A stretch of 64,000 nucleotides of DNA, from contig WRBA01000003.1 in the NCBI GenBank assembly GCA_009779915.1, positions 1 to 64,000 of the forward strand, written 5' to 3'. Below, piece by piece: positions 40,512-48,670 of the stretch. Within the stretch, counting starts at the first letter, position 1. Each line of letters opens with the position of its first letter. The notes below the pieces were generated by a model, which saw nothing but the letters and a program-made list of their open reading frames with translations, made no database searches and was not told the origin of the DNA. This DNA comes from Defluviitaleaceae bacterium. GTDB taxonomy: Bacteria > Bacillota > Clostridia > Lachnospirales > UBA5962. The position numbers and the translations under genes are program-made.

Positions 40512-41468
40512 ATGGGAAAAGAACTGCTTAAAGTGGAAGATTTATGTGTATATTATTCGGGAGGGTTGTTTAAAAGGGCAAATCCTATAAAAGCAGTTGA
40601 TGGCATAAGCTTTTCTGTGGATAAAGGAGAGAGCGTAGGTATTGTAGGGGAATCCGGCTGCGGCAAATCCACAACAGGCTATGCAATAACCCATTTAATA
40701 AAACCTACATCAGGCAAAATTTTGTTTAATGGGGACGAGCTTAAATCAGGAACAAGACTGGAAAGGTTGAATATTGCCAAAAAATTGCAGCTTATATTTC
40801 AAAACTCTACCTCGTCATTAAACCCAAGGTTTAGTGTAGGCAGAGCCATAGAAGAGCCTCTTTTGGTTCATAAAATGGGGAATAAAGGAGAGCGCAGAGA
40901 AAGAGCATTGGAGCTTATTGAAGCAGTGGGCTTAAAGCCGGATCATTTTGATTCATTTCCTCATGAGCTGTCAGGGGGTCAGCGGCAAAGAATCGGCATA
41001 GCCCGCGCCCTTAGCCTAAACCCGGAACTGATTGTATGTGACGAGCCTGTGTCAGCATTAGACGTTTCTGTCCAGGCACAAATATTAAATTTAATGAAAA
41101 GCTTACAGAAAAAATATAATTTAACTTATATATTTATCTCTCACAATCTGCCTATTGTACAGCATTTCTGTGATAAGGTAATTGTAATGTATTTAGGGCA
41201 TATAGTTGAAATGGCTGACAGGCTTGAGATATTCAAAAACCCAATACACCCGTATACAAAAGCCCTCATAAGCTCAATACCTATTCCAGATCCTAAAAAA
41301 GTTTCATTGGACGAGGTTATCGAAGGAGATGTGCCAAGCCCGCAAAACCCGCCGCCCGGCTGCCCTTTCAGCACAAGATGCCAAATGGTCGTGCCTGAAT
41401 GCTCTGAGGAAAAGCCCCCTCTTAAGGACTATGGTAATGGTCATTTGGCTGCGTGTTTTAGGGTGTGA
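40512..41468 (+). CDS. Peptide ABC transporter ATP-binding protein (DppF/OppF type)
   Basis: 318 residues. Walker [12 protein letters not shown]-loop FQNSTSSLNP, signature LSGGQRQRIG, Walker B IVCDEPVSALD, H-loop SHN, and the C-terminal CPFSTRCQM cysteine segment. SD AAGGAG. Last gene of the operon; no substrate-binding protein gene is found before the terminator. Confidence 0.94.
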   Translation: MGKELLKVEDLCVYYSGGLFKRANPIKAVDGISFSVDKGESVGIVGESGCGKSTTGYAITHLIKPTSGKILFNGDELKSGTRLERLNIAKKLQLIFQNSTSSLNPRFSVGRAIEEPLLVHKMGNKGERRERALELIEAVGLKPDHFDSFPHELSGGQRQRIGIARALSLNPELIVCDEPVSALDVSVQAQILNLMKSLQKKYNLTYIFISHNLPIVQHFCDKVIVMYLGHIVEMADRLEIFKNPIHPYTKALISSIPIPDPKKVSLDEVIEGDVPSPQNPPPGCPFSTRCQMVVPECSEEKPPLKDYGNGHLAACFRV

Positions 41469-41487
41469 AGTAAATAAATAAAAATAC

Positions 41488-41532
41488 AACCACTAAAAGC
41501 CATTGCCTTATAGGCAATGGCTTTTAGTGGTT
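41488..41532. terminator. Bidirectional terminator, 20-bp perfect stem
   Basis: AACCACTAAAAGCCATTGCC (41488-41507) pairs exactly with 41513-41532, loop TTATA. It separates two convergent genes. Confidence 0.85.
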
Positions 41533-41542
41533 AATGGATACT

Positions 41543-42385
41543 TTAATAAAAGAAATCGTGATTATTAAGCGTAAATGCAAAAGGTCTGTTTCTTGACATC
41601 CAAGTTGAGCTGCTGATTCTAGGGTTTTTAAAAAATAGGACTCCCTCTGCGTTTTGCCGACCTTCCAAAACTTCTACCGCAGCAAGAAAGCTGGCTGTTG
41701 ATGGAGTATTATTAATGGCTCCGTTTACTGTTGGGGTGAACTGTATACCATTTCTTCTGTCAAAAATAACGTCTCTAATGGTATCGGGATACATAGATGA
41801 TGCCTTACGATTAAGCACAACATTTCCAACAGCAAGCATTGCTTCATAAGGCTCGCCCCGTGCTTCGGCATGAATTATTCTGGAAAGCCACATAAGATCT
41901 TCCTCTGTATAATCATAAAAGGAAGGGAAGACGTGTACCAGCTCTTCCGGTGTAGTACTGTTTGGATGGCTGCTTATTAACATGGCGTTTATACAGGGTA
42001 AAAATTCGAGATAGTGATTGGTTATATAGGTTACAATATTGTCCCTAACATATGATCTGTTATCTCTTAAAATAAATTCGGGCGTATGTGCTGTACCGTT
42101 ATACTCTACGGTTAAACTAGCCGAATCATAACACCATTCAACATTTGCCCCTAAAGACTCAAAAGTACTGCGTACCGGAATATAGCGCGTATCGCCGGAA
42201 GGGGCAAAATAAATTCCGTCATGTGAATTGTTGATAACAACTCTGTTTTTAGGCATCTCAAAGCTTGTACACATACCGTATACATTGAATGGCACTAGAG
42301 TTATCATTAATATTGCTGCTAAAATTATTTTTACTATAAATCTGTTGATAAAAATGCACCTCTTTTCCAATGAAAATTTTGGCAT
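41543..42385 (-). CDS. Secreted SleB-type cell wall hydrolase with copper amine oxidase-like domain
   Basis: 280 residues. N-terminal signal or anchor (about 15-37). A single copper amine oxidase N-like domain follows (about 45-130; RYIPVRSTFESLGANVEW). Then a Hydrolase_2/SleB domain (about 160-280) with WLSRIIHAEARGEPYEAMLA, VGNVVLNRKAS and the terminal FFKNPRISSSTWMSRNRPFA. SleB proteins cleave cortex or vegetative peptidoglycan; here a wall-remodelling role is more likely than germination, but that is inference. SD AAGGAT. Confidence 0.87.
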   Translation of the reverse strand: MPKFSLEKRCIFINRFIVKIILAAILMITLVPFNVYGMCTSFEMPKNRVVINNSHDGIYFAPSGDTRYIPVRSTFESLGANVEWCYDSASLTVEYNGTAHTPEFILRDNRSYVRDNIVTYITNHYLEFLPCINAMLISSHPNSTTPEELVHVFPSFYDYTEEDLMWLSRIIHAEARGEPYEAMLAVGNVVLNRKASSMYPDTIRDVIFDRRNGIQFTPTVNGAINNTPSTASFLAAVEVLEGRQNAEGVLFFKNPRISSSTWMSRNRPFAFTLNNHDFFY

Positions 42386-42452
42386 TTATATCCTTGACAG
42401 ATTTATAATTTTTATACATTTATGTTAAAATTTTCCAGATACGGAAAGCTGT

Positions 42453-43403
42453 TTATACGACTCCAAGGGTTCTTAAAATATAAACTCCAAGAGTGTAGGT
42501 AAAGATTGACATCATAGAGGTAAACATAATAATATTAGCCGCTAAATGCTCATCTGAGCCCATATAATAAGCCATAACATAGCTGCTAATAGCTGTAGGC
42601 GCGGCATATAAAACAAAAAGTATGACTATACCTTCATTTGATATACCAAAAAGAAAGGCGAATGGCAGAAATAAAACAGGCATTGCAATAAGTTTTATGA
42701 TACAAGCGAGAAGTGTTGGTGTAATCCGCTCTTTAGCTTTGGTAAAATTCATACTGGCTCCTATAATAATAAGCGCAAGGGGAGTACTTAGGTCGGATAT
42801 ATGAAAGAGGGTATTAGAAAAAACTGTGGGAACAGGTATTCTAATCAAAGAAAATAAAATACCTGTTAAAACCCCTATAATAAGCGGGTTTTTAGCTACA
42901 CTTGCAGCAGAAGATTTAATAATTTCCTTAATACCAACTTTTTCTTCGGAGTAAACTGTAAGTATAACAACCGACACTATATTAAATAAAGGCACTACAA
43001 AAGTAGTAACAAGCGCGGCGGCAGGTGGAGTATATCCCATGATACTTGTCACAAGAGGTATACCTATTATAGCGTAATTACTTCGATAACCGCCCTGGAT
43101 AAAAGCACCTTTCATCTGTCTGTCAGGCATGAATAAAATACCTGCGCCCCAACATATGAAAAAAAACAATACTACGGAAATAACAGTAAAAAGAATTAGT
43201 CTGGTATCCCAAAGGGTTGAAAAATCCGACCTATATACATCTAAAAAAAGGCGGACAGGCAGGGCAAAATTAAAAAGTACTGCGTTCATTTGTTTAGCCC
43301 CTATAGAATCCACAATATTAAGTCGCCTAAGTATGAGACCAAATATCATAACCAAAAAAATTGGCAAAACAGCGTTAATACTAAACAGCAGATTTTCAAG
43401 CAT
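42453..43403 (-). CDS. AEC (auxin efflux carrier) family transporter
   Basis: 316 residues, about ten membrane segments in two halves. The NYAIIGIPLV and TPLALIIIGASMNF regions fit the AEC family of organic-acid carriers. Start 43403 is chosen for the GGAG SD about 8 bases upstream. Divergent from the regulator at 43625, which may control it; MITE copy B lies between them. Confidence 0.87.
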   Translation of the reverse strand: MLENLLFSINAVLPIFLVMIFGLILRRLNIVDSIGAKQMNAVLFNFALPVRLFLDVYRSDFSTLWDTRLILFTVISVVLFFFICWGAGILFMPDRQMKGAFIQGGYRSNYAIIGIPLVTSIMGYTPPAAALVTTFVVPLFNIVSVVILTVYSEEKVGIKEIIKSSAASVAKNPLIIGVLTGILFSLIRIPVPTVFSNTLFHISDLSTPLALIIIGASMNFTKAKERITPTLLACIIKLIAMPVLFLPFAFLFGISNEGIVILFVLYAAPTAISSYVMAYYMGSDEHLAANIIMFTSMMSIFTYTLGVYILRTLGVV

Positions 43404-43542
43404 ACACTCAACTCCATAAGGCAAGGGCAGTAAGATTTTTTATAGCATCAGCATAACAATTAATTTTACAGTTATTGCTAGAAACTGTCAATAGAAGGTA
43501 GCTTTTTGTTAGAACTTATGCTAGAATTATAGCAAATTTAAG

Positions 43543-43606
43543 TATAGTAAAATGACCTCGAAAAAATAACAAGTTTTTGCTACTGTTTTGGGGTTATTTT
43601 GCTATA
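43543..43606 (+). repeat. MITE-like element, copy B (64 bp)
   Basis: Starts TATAGTAAAATGACCTC and ends GGGGTTATTTTGCTATA; the two ends are inverted copies (14 of 17). The segment 43559-43606 matches the reverse complement of 56635-56682 at 45 of 48 positions and matches 335-382. It is the shortest copy and sits just before the regulator SD. Confidence 0.75.
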
Positions 43607-43624
43607 TAACAAGGAGATCGACTT

Positions 43625-44773
43625 ATGAGCGATACATCGATGAAGCTTTATATAAAGCTTTTTGGTGATCTTGATATTTTATGCAATGACCGCTCCATAT
43701 TTGAAGAAAGGCATTTGACAGCCAAGTTAAAGTCCTTGCTTCAGTATCTGATTATTAACAGAGGCACAACTTGTAAACCTGAAAGCATTATAAGTGAACT
43801 GTGGCCAGGCACTGAGCAATTAGAGCGCAAAAAAGTTCTTCAAACTTATGTGCACAGACTTAGAAATGCCATTTCCAAAAAAAATTCCTTCAGTTATGAT
43901 TTTTCGAGTTATTTTACGATTATTAATAATAAAGGCAATTATCAATTAGAAATAGCTGACGAAGTTGAGTTTGATACGGATATTTTTATTGAGCTTGCAG
44001 GTAAAATTTCAGTGTATGATGATTATCATGGGCTGATATGGCTTGCAGGGAGATTAGCGGAGATTTACGAAGGACATTATTTAAGCGAATGCCAGTTTGA
44101 AAACCTAGTAAAGCGCCAGCAAAATTATTATTTGCAAAACTACTGCGGGGCTTTGGCTAGTATATTGGAAAAACTTGAAGCTATGGGCAAATATGAAGAT
44201 ATAATTGTTATTTGTGAAAGCTTTTTTGCTATAGAAGATTTGAATGACGCCATAAATGTTATATTCTTACGAGCTCTTATAAAAACTCAGCAAAATACCT
44301 ATGCTATAAGGCATTATGACTATATAGATAAAAAAATAAGAGAAACCTATGGGGTAAACCCTTCAAATGAAATGAGTGACCTATACAGGCAGCTAAAGGG
44401 AGTACATACTCCTGTAAGAGAAAAAGCGCGCTATGACGAAGACCAGCTCAAAGATATAATAAACGATGTAATTACATCGCATATTAGAGGGGAACGTGCA
44501 AAGTATGCTTTGGCGCGGATTCATTTGACATTACCCCCTTCTGTAAAAATGCAGGATGGGTTTATTGTTGATGTTATGAAATGCGCCCTTAGAAAAAATG
44601 ATATGTTTACTCAAGTAGGTAAATATACTGTTATGGCACTTCTCTTAGATGCTAAAGAGGAGCATTATGAAACTATAAAAAGGCGTATCCAGCATGAAAT
44701 AAAGATGAGTTTTGGTGAGCTTAATAAGGCTAAGATTGAGATTAGTGTTTGGGCCGTGGATCATGTGGTGTAG
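43625..44773 (+). CDS. SARP-like regulator (winged helix + BTAD) with degenerate GGDEF-like C-terminus
   Basis: 382 residues. OmpR-type winged helix (about 8-100; LTAKLKSLLQYLIINRGTTC, KKVLQTYVHRLRNAI), then a bacterial transcriptional activator domain of TPR-like helices (about 115-255; DNDAINV-like loops, ETYGVNPSNEMSDLYRQL). The last 110 residues resemble a GGDEF fold (CALRKNDMFTQVGKYTVMAL, YETIKRRIQHEI) but lack the GGDEF motif, so no cyclase activity is expected. AAGGAG SD. It may act on the divergent AEC gene. Confidence 0.75.
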   Translation: MSDTSMKLYIKLFGDLDILCNDRSIFEERHLTAKLKSLLQYLIINRGTTCKPESIISELWPGTEQLERKKVLQTYVHRLRNAISKKNSFSYDFSSYFTIINNKGNYQLEIADEVEFDTDIFIELAGKISVYDDYHGLIWLAGRLAEIYEGHYLSECQFENLVKRQQNYYLQNYCGALASILEKLEAMGKYEDIIVICESFFAIEDLNDAINVIFLRALIKTQQNTYAIRHYDYIDKKIRETYGVNPSNEMSDLYRQLKGVHTPVREKARYDEDQLKDIINDVITSHIRGERAKYALARIHLTLPPSVKMQDGFIVDVMKCALRKNDMFTQVGKYTVMALLLDAKEEHYETIKRRIQHEIKMSFGELNKAKIEISVWAVDHVV

Positions 44774-44789
44774 GTAGGGCTTAAGCCCC

Positions 44790-44837
44790 TTTCAATAAAA
44801 CGCGCTGTTTGCATGCAAACAGCGCGTTTTATTGAAA
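44790..44837. terminator. 48-bp perfect palindrome between convergent genes
   Basis: All 24 bases from 44790 to 44813 are the exact complement of 44814-44837, with GCATGC at the centre and no loop. It lies between the regulator and rplT ends, so bidirectional termination is the simple reading. Confidence 0.7.
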
Positions 44838-44926
44838 TTACGGTCGGAATGAACAGCTTACTCACTTCATAGCTGCAACCATCTGCGAAATTTAGAGCAG
44901 ACGCTTTTATTGTTAAAGATATTAAG

Positions 44927-45280
44927 CTACAAACTAGCCTTAGCTGTCTCAACCAATTTCGTAAAAGCGGCAGCGTCTGTGATAGCTAAATCTGCTAACA
45001 TTTTTCTATTCATATTTACATTAGCCTGTTTAAGCCCGTGCATCATTTTTGAATATGAAATGCCATTAAGCCTTGCGGCAGCGTTAATTCTTATTATCCA
45101 AAGTTTTCTGTAATCTCTTTTAGTTTGCTTTCTTCCTGCGAAGGAATGAGCCATTGCGCGCATTACAGATTGTTTTGCTATTCTATATTGTTTACTTCTG
45201 GCACCGCGGAAGCCTTTAGCCAGTTTAAGTACCTTTTTATGTTTTTTTCTCGCGTTTAATGCACCTTTTACTCTTGCCAT
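44927..45280 (-). CDS. rplT: Ribosomal protein bL20
   Basis: 117 residues, standard length. [20 protein letters not shown] and [20 protein letters not shown] are diagnostic. A 23S-binding assembly protein that in many bacteria represses its own operon through the leader. Third gene of infC-rpmI-rplT. Confidence 0.97.
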   Translation of the reverse strand: MARVKGALNARKKHKKVLKLAKGFRGARSKQYRIAKQSVMRAMAHSFAGRKQTKRDYRKLWIIRINAAARLNGISYSKMMHGLKQANVNMNRKMLADLAITDAAAFTKLVETAKASL

Positions 45281-45296
45281 TTATATGCCCTCCTAA

Positions 45297-45497
45297 TTAA
45301 TCCAGATATGGTAGCATTTGCTTTACAGATTTTACATTGGCTTTATTTACCAAATTAGACTTTCTAAGATTTCTCTTTCTCTTAGGGCTTTTTTTGCCAA
45401 GAATATGAGTTTTATTTGATTTCATTTTTTTGATTTTACCTGTGCCTGTGCCTTGGAAGCGTTTAGCGGCGGCCTTTTTGGTTTTTAATTTAGGCAT
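45297..45497 (-). CDS. rpmI: Ribosomal protein bL35
   Basis: 66 residues. [20 protein letters not shown] and the basic centre are typical. The start overlaps the infC end by 8 bases in another frame, suggesting coupling. Confidence 0.97.
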   Translation of the reverse strand: MPKLKTKKAAAKRFQGTGTGKIKKMKSNKTHILGKKSPKRKRNLRKSNLVNKANVKSVKQMLPYLD

Positions 45498-46053
45498 TTA
45501 CTTGTTCCTCCTTGGGTTTTTGCGCTTTATTCTTATCTGATTTGTTGTCAGCCTTAGGTGTTAAAAACATAGCCATACTGCGCCCCTCCATTTTGGGAGG
45601 CTTTTCAATGGTGCCAAGCTCAGAAACGGCCTCAGCAAAATCACCTAAAATCTTATAAGCTACTTGGGTATGTCCAAGTTCGCGACCCCTAAAGCGGATG
45701 CTGACTTTAACCTTATCCCCATCTTTTAAAAATTCGTTAGCTTTTTTGATTTTAACATTTACATCGTGAGTGTCCGTATTTGGCGAAAGTCTAAGTTCTT
45801 TAATAGTAACGGTTTTTTGTTTTTTCCTAGCTTCTTTTTCTCTTTTTTGCTGATCGAAGCGGTATTTGCTATAGTCCATTATTTTACAAACCGGTGGTTT
45901 TGCTCCCGGCGAAATTTTGACCAGATCAAGACTTTTCTCATCAGCCATGCGTTGAGCTTCTTTCCCATCAACAATGCCAAGCTGCTCTCCATCTTCGGCA
46001 ATCAATCTCACTTCTTTATCCCTGATTTGTTCATTAATCATTAAATCAGTAAT
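45490..46053 (-). CDS. infC: Translation initiation factor IF-3, apparent AUU start
   Basis: About 187 residues, two domains: [20 protein letters not shown] and the C-terminal [20 protein letters not shown]-type region (here [19 protein letters not shown]). IF-3 checks start codons on the 30S subunit. The first ATG (46041) is 21 bases from the only SD, GGAGG at 46063-46067. An in-frame ATT at 46053 is 9 bases from it, ideal spacing. AUU starts permit IF-3 autoregulation in other bacteria, so I place the start there. The main call is firm; the start is inferred. Confidence 0.9.
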   Translation of the reverse strand: MTDLMINEQIRDKEVRLIAEDGEQLGIVDGKEAQRMADEKSLDLVKISPGAKPPVCKIMDYSKYRFDQQKREKEARKKQKTVTIKELRLSPNTDTHDVNVKIKKANEFLKDGDKVKVSIRFRGRELGHTQVAYKILGDFAEAVSELGTIEKPPKMEGRSMAMFLTPKADNKSDKNKAQKPKEEQVNA

Positions 46054-46244
46054 ATTACTACACCTCCTGATAATTGTTAAAACGGCTTCGAATCATATTA
46101 TATACATAAAAAAAGTGGGTTCCGCAAAAGAAGCCCACTAGTCTTAATACACAAACTAACACACAAGTAAAAACACTTGCATATATAAATGTATTAACCT
46201 GAAACCCTAAGGCGGCAGGCGAGAAGGAATCTTCTGCTTGTTCG
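46054..46244 (-). ncRNA. infC operon leader (L20/IF-3 leader-like) with attenuator
   Basis: About 190 bases from the predicted transcription start to infC. It contains GCAGAAGATTCCTTCTCGCC and a later intrinsic terminator (stem AGTGGG/CCCACT extended by TTC/GAA, 46114-46139, then T7). This is the layout of Firmicutes infC-rpmI-rplT leaders controlled by L20. A 73-codon ORF within it is not credible. Confidence 0.8.
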
Positions 46245-46250
46245 ATAAGG

Positions 46251-46279
46251 ATAATAACACAAATTATAGCAATAGTCAA
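46251..46279 (-). promoter_or_regulatory. infC operon promoter
   Basis: Minus strand TTGACT (46274-46279), 17 bases, TATTAT (46251-46256). Confidence 0.8.
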
Positions 46280-46294
46280 GTTGTTTTCAAAAAA

Positions 46295-46582
46295 TTAGTA
46301 CCCGCCTTTCATCATATTAACCATTTTTAATGCAGATGTAAACTTTTCTCTCGGCTCATCATCTAGTGAGCTTAAAATTACGGCTATCATAAGCTCTTTT
46401 TCCTTTTTTGGTATAGGCTTGCCACTATTTAATACTGCTTGGTAAGAGTTTAGCAGCGCAAAGGCTTCAGGTATGGATTTTCCTTGTATTTTATAGGCAA
46501 TATCCTTTATAGCCTCAAGTTTTTCAGGTTCTAAAGATTTAAATGCCTCATTTTTTATGATTTCATCAAAATTTGCTTGCAC
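46295..46582 (-). CDS. Uncharacterised small helical protein (module family, one module)
   Basis: 95 residues, all predicted helix, no signal peptide. The C-terminal half (60-94; MIAVILSSLDDEPREKFTSA, then KMVNMM) is a variant of a 35-residue module that also occurs at 46596 (twice) and 48648. It lacks the Pro-Tyr pair. It lies 13 bp after the 46596 gene, so co-transcribed. I do not recognise a named family. Confidence 0.7.
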   Translation of the reverse strand: MQANFDEIIKNEAFKSLEPEKLEAIKDIAYKIQGKSIPEAFALLNSYQAVLNSGKPIPKKEKELMIAVILSSLDDEPREKFTSALKMVNMMKGGY

Positions 46583-46595
46583 TTAGTTCATCCTT

Positions 46596-47078
46596 TCATA
46601 TTGATTGGCGTGCCGTATCAATTTTTTTAAGAACTTCACTTATATCCATAACAGTAATCAAAAGATCAACCATATCCCTTTTATCAGGTTCAATATAAGG
46701 TCTGGCAGCTAACAGCATATTACGGTTGTCAATTGGCTGAGAAATTTCACTTGTTTCTTCGTTCTCAAAACTATTAATAAAATGCATAAGCTCCATAAGC
46801 TTTGAGGCTAATATTATATTTTTACGGTTGGACTCTCCCATATAAGGCGCCATAGCCATAAGAGCGCGAACATTGTTTGGTGCTGTATTACTTGGCATAT
46901 GCGTAGGTGCAGGGGGGTCGGCTTCCGGCACTGACCCTGCGTTTCGGAAGGATTTAATAATTTCCATTAAATTTGTTATCTGAGCCATATTATTAAAAAG
47001 ATTATTCGGAATTTCACCTTCACCAACGAACTGAGACAGCTCTTTAGCGTCTCTAAGTACTTTTTCAAAATCCTTCAT
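46596..47078 (-). CDS. Uncharacterised protein with two helical A-x-x-P-Y modules
   Basis: 160 residues. Two copies of a module: 70-106 (ALMAMAPYMGESNRKNIILA) and 119-154 (MLLAARPYIEPDKRDMVDLL), each continuing into an amphipathic helix with Leu/Met (KLMELMHFINSF; ITVMDISEVLKKI). The N-terminal 45 residues are another helix pair, and the linker is Pro-rich. No signal peptide, so cytoplasmic. SD AGGAGG, well placed. Function unknown; the modules suggest a protein-protein scaffold. Confidence 0.75.
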   Translation of the reverse strand: MKDFEKVLRDAKELSQFVGEGEIPNNLFNNMAQITNLMEIIKSFRNAGSVPEADPPAPTHMPSNTAPNNVRALMAMAPYMGESNRKNIILASKLMELMHFINSFENEETSEISQPIDNRNMLLAARPYIEPDKRDMVDLLITVMDISEVLKKIDTARQSI

Positions 47079-47221
47079 GATGACCTCCTTTTGGAGATTG
47101 ACTATAGTAAGACCTAGCTGGCCGCTTCAAAATAATAACCCCACTTATTGCTTGACTATATTTAGAAGCTGCTTGCCCAAGCATCCCGGGGGGCTTTACC
47201 CCCCCAAGGCTTGAGTTGGTA

Positions 47222-47401
47222 TTACACTTCAGGTGTACTAAATGCCCCAACAGAACCTCCGCCCATAAGACTCATAAGCAAGACTAGCATAAGCATATTG
47301 TCGCCGCCGCCGCCGAAAGGTCCCTGACCAAAGGAATTTTGCCCTCCTGAGCCAAGTAATAAAAGAAGCAAGAGCAAGTTGTTGCCGCCTAAATTATGCA
47401 T
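47222..47401 (-). CDS. Small Gly/Leu/Met-rich hydrophobic protein (59 aa)
   Basis: MHNLGGNNLLLLLLLLGSGG at the N-terminus, a glycine-rich middle, then NMLMLVLLMSLMGGG and a short tail. AGGAGG lies 8 bases before the ATG, which supports translation. Two hydrophobic stretches suggest membrane association. The C-terminal LMLVLLMSLMG resembles the end of the 48648 product (GLMLVMSLIGKR). A GGGGGG/CCCCCC hairpin (47188-47205) follows. No known family. Confidence 0.6.
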   Translation of the reverse strand: MHNLGGNNLLLLLLLLGSGGQNSFGQGPFGGGGDNMLMLVLLMSLMGGGSVGAFSTPEV

Positions 47402-47551
47402 ACTAATAATCCTCCTAACGATTATATGTTTTACAATGACATAGTATGAAAAGCTTTATACCTTGTTGCCTGTACGGTTTTTAAAATGTGTCAAAGAACA
47501 AAAGGGCTACATAATATAAAAAAGATAAGGTACTTTAAGGAGCTGATTTTC

Positions 47552-48670
47552 ATGGAGAGTATACAGCTTATAGTGGAATGCAAGGATGAGCTTAGCGAGG
47601 AGCTGCTTGTAGGTATCGGCACAATAAAATACAGGCTGCCTATAATAGGTGCTTATGTTTTGGAGCTTCCAATAGACTCGATAAAACATCTAAAAGGTAT
47701 AAAAAATATTAAAGCGGTTTATGAAACTTCGAATATAACGACACAGAGCTTAACAGGTAAGGGAATAAATATCGCAATATTAGATACAGGGCTATGGCCG
47801 GCGGCGGACTTCACACAGCCAAATAACAGATTGATAGCTTTTAAGGATTTTGTAAATGGCAAGGAAGAGTTTTACGACGACAATGGACACGGTACCCATG
47901 TAGCTGGCATAGCCTGTGGAAACGGCTACCTCTCAGAGGGTAAGCATAAAGGCGTTGCAATGGGTGCCGGAGTAATAGCCATAAAGGTATTAGATGACGA
48001 GGGCAAGGGCAATTCGGCTGATGTTTTAGCGGGGCTTCAGTGGGTAGCGGATAATAAGGTTAAATATGGCATACGAATTGTTAATCTCTCTGTTGGCACT
48101 CCTGAGACGGGAGGCTTTGACCCATTAACCCAAGCGGTAGAGCATCTTTGGGATATGGGAGTAGTGGTGGTAGTTGCCGCTGGAAATAATGGACCGGGCA
48201 TTTCATCAGTAACTTCCCCCGGCTCAAGCAGAAAAGTTATAACAGTAGGAGCTTGCGATGATAATAACGAGTCCATAGGCGCAAAAGGAGAGAATCTCTT
48301 AAATTTTTCCGGCAGAGGACCTACAAAAAATTGCATAATAAAGCCGGATATTTTAGCTCCGGGAACAAGTGTAATATCCGTAGGCTCCAAAGGGATGTCA
48401 CAGCGGGGTTTTGAGCTTCACAAAAAGCGGTTTGTAGAGGAAAACTATCTTTCCCTAAGTGGAACAAGTATGTCAACGCCTAAAGTAAGCGGTGCCATTG
48501 CAATTCTTTTGGAGAAACACCCTGGCTTAAGCCCTGATGATGTGAAATACGCCTTAAAGCAAAGTGCTTCAGACCTTTCTAAGGATGCTAACCATCAAGG
48601 CTGGGGGAGGCTTAATATACAAGCATTGATAGAGAGAGAGGTGAAAAATGTCAGAGAAAAAAGTATATGA
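47552..48670 (+). CDS. Intracellular subtilase (S8 family serine protease)
   Basis: 372 residues. A short I9-like prodomain (about 1-62) precedes the catalytic domain with D78 (AILDTG), H113 (NGHGTHVAG), N212 (AAGNNGP) and S306 (GTSMSTP). There is no signal peptide, so it probably acts in the cytoplasm like AprX/ISP-type enzymes. Start 47552 from AAGGAG 10 bases upstream. The last 23 bases overlap the next gene, so the two are translationally coupled. Its neighbours are the helical-module proteins, possible substrates or regulators (inference). Confidence 0.9.
   Translation: MESIQLIVECKDELSEELLVGIGTIKYRLPIIGAYVLELPIDSIKHLKGIKNIKAVYETSNITTQSLTGKGINIAILDTGLWPAADFTQPNNRLIAFKDFVNGKEEFYDDNGHGTHVAGIACGNGYLSEGKHKGVAMGAGVIAIKVLDDEGKGNSADVLAGLQWVADNKVKYGIRIVNLSVGTPETGGFDPLTQAVEHLWDMGVVVVVAAGNNGPGISSVTSPGSSRKVITVGACDDNNESIGAKGENLLNFSGRGPTKNCIIKPDILAPGTSVISVGSKGMSQRGFELHKKRFVEENYLSLSGTSMSTPKVSGAIAILLEKHPGLSPDDVKYALKQSASDLSKDANHQGWGRLNIQALIEREVKNVREKSI

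Noticed and set aside
46058-46279. 73-codon minus-strand ORF upstream of infC
   Set aside because: It lies within the infC leader, which contains promoter, attenuator and SD, and it lacks its own SD.
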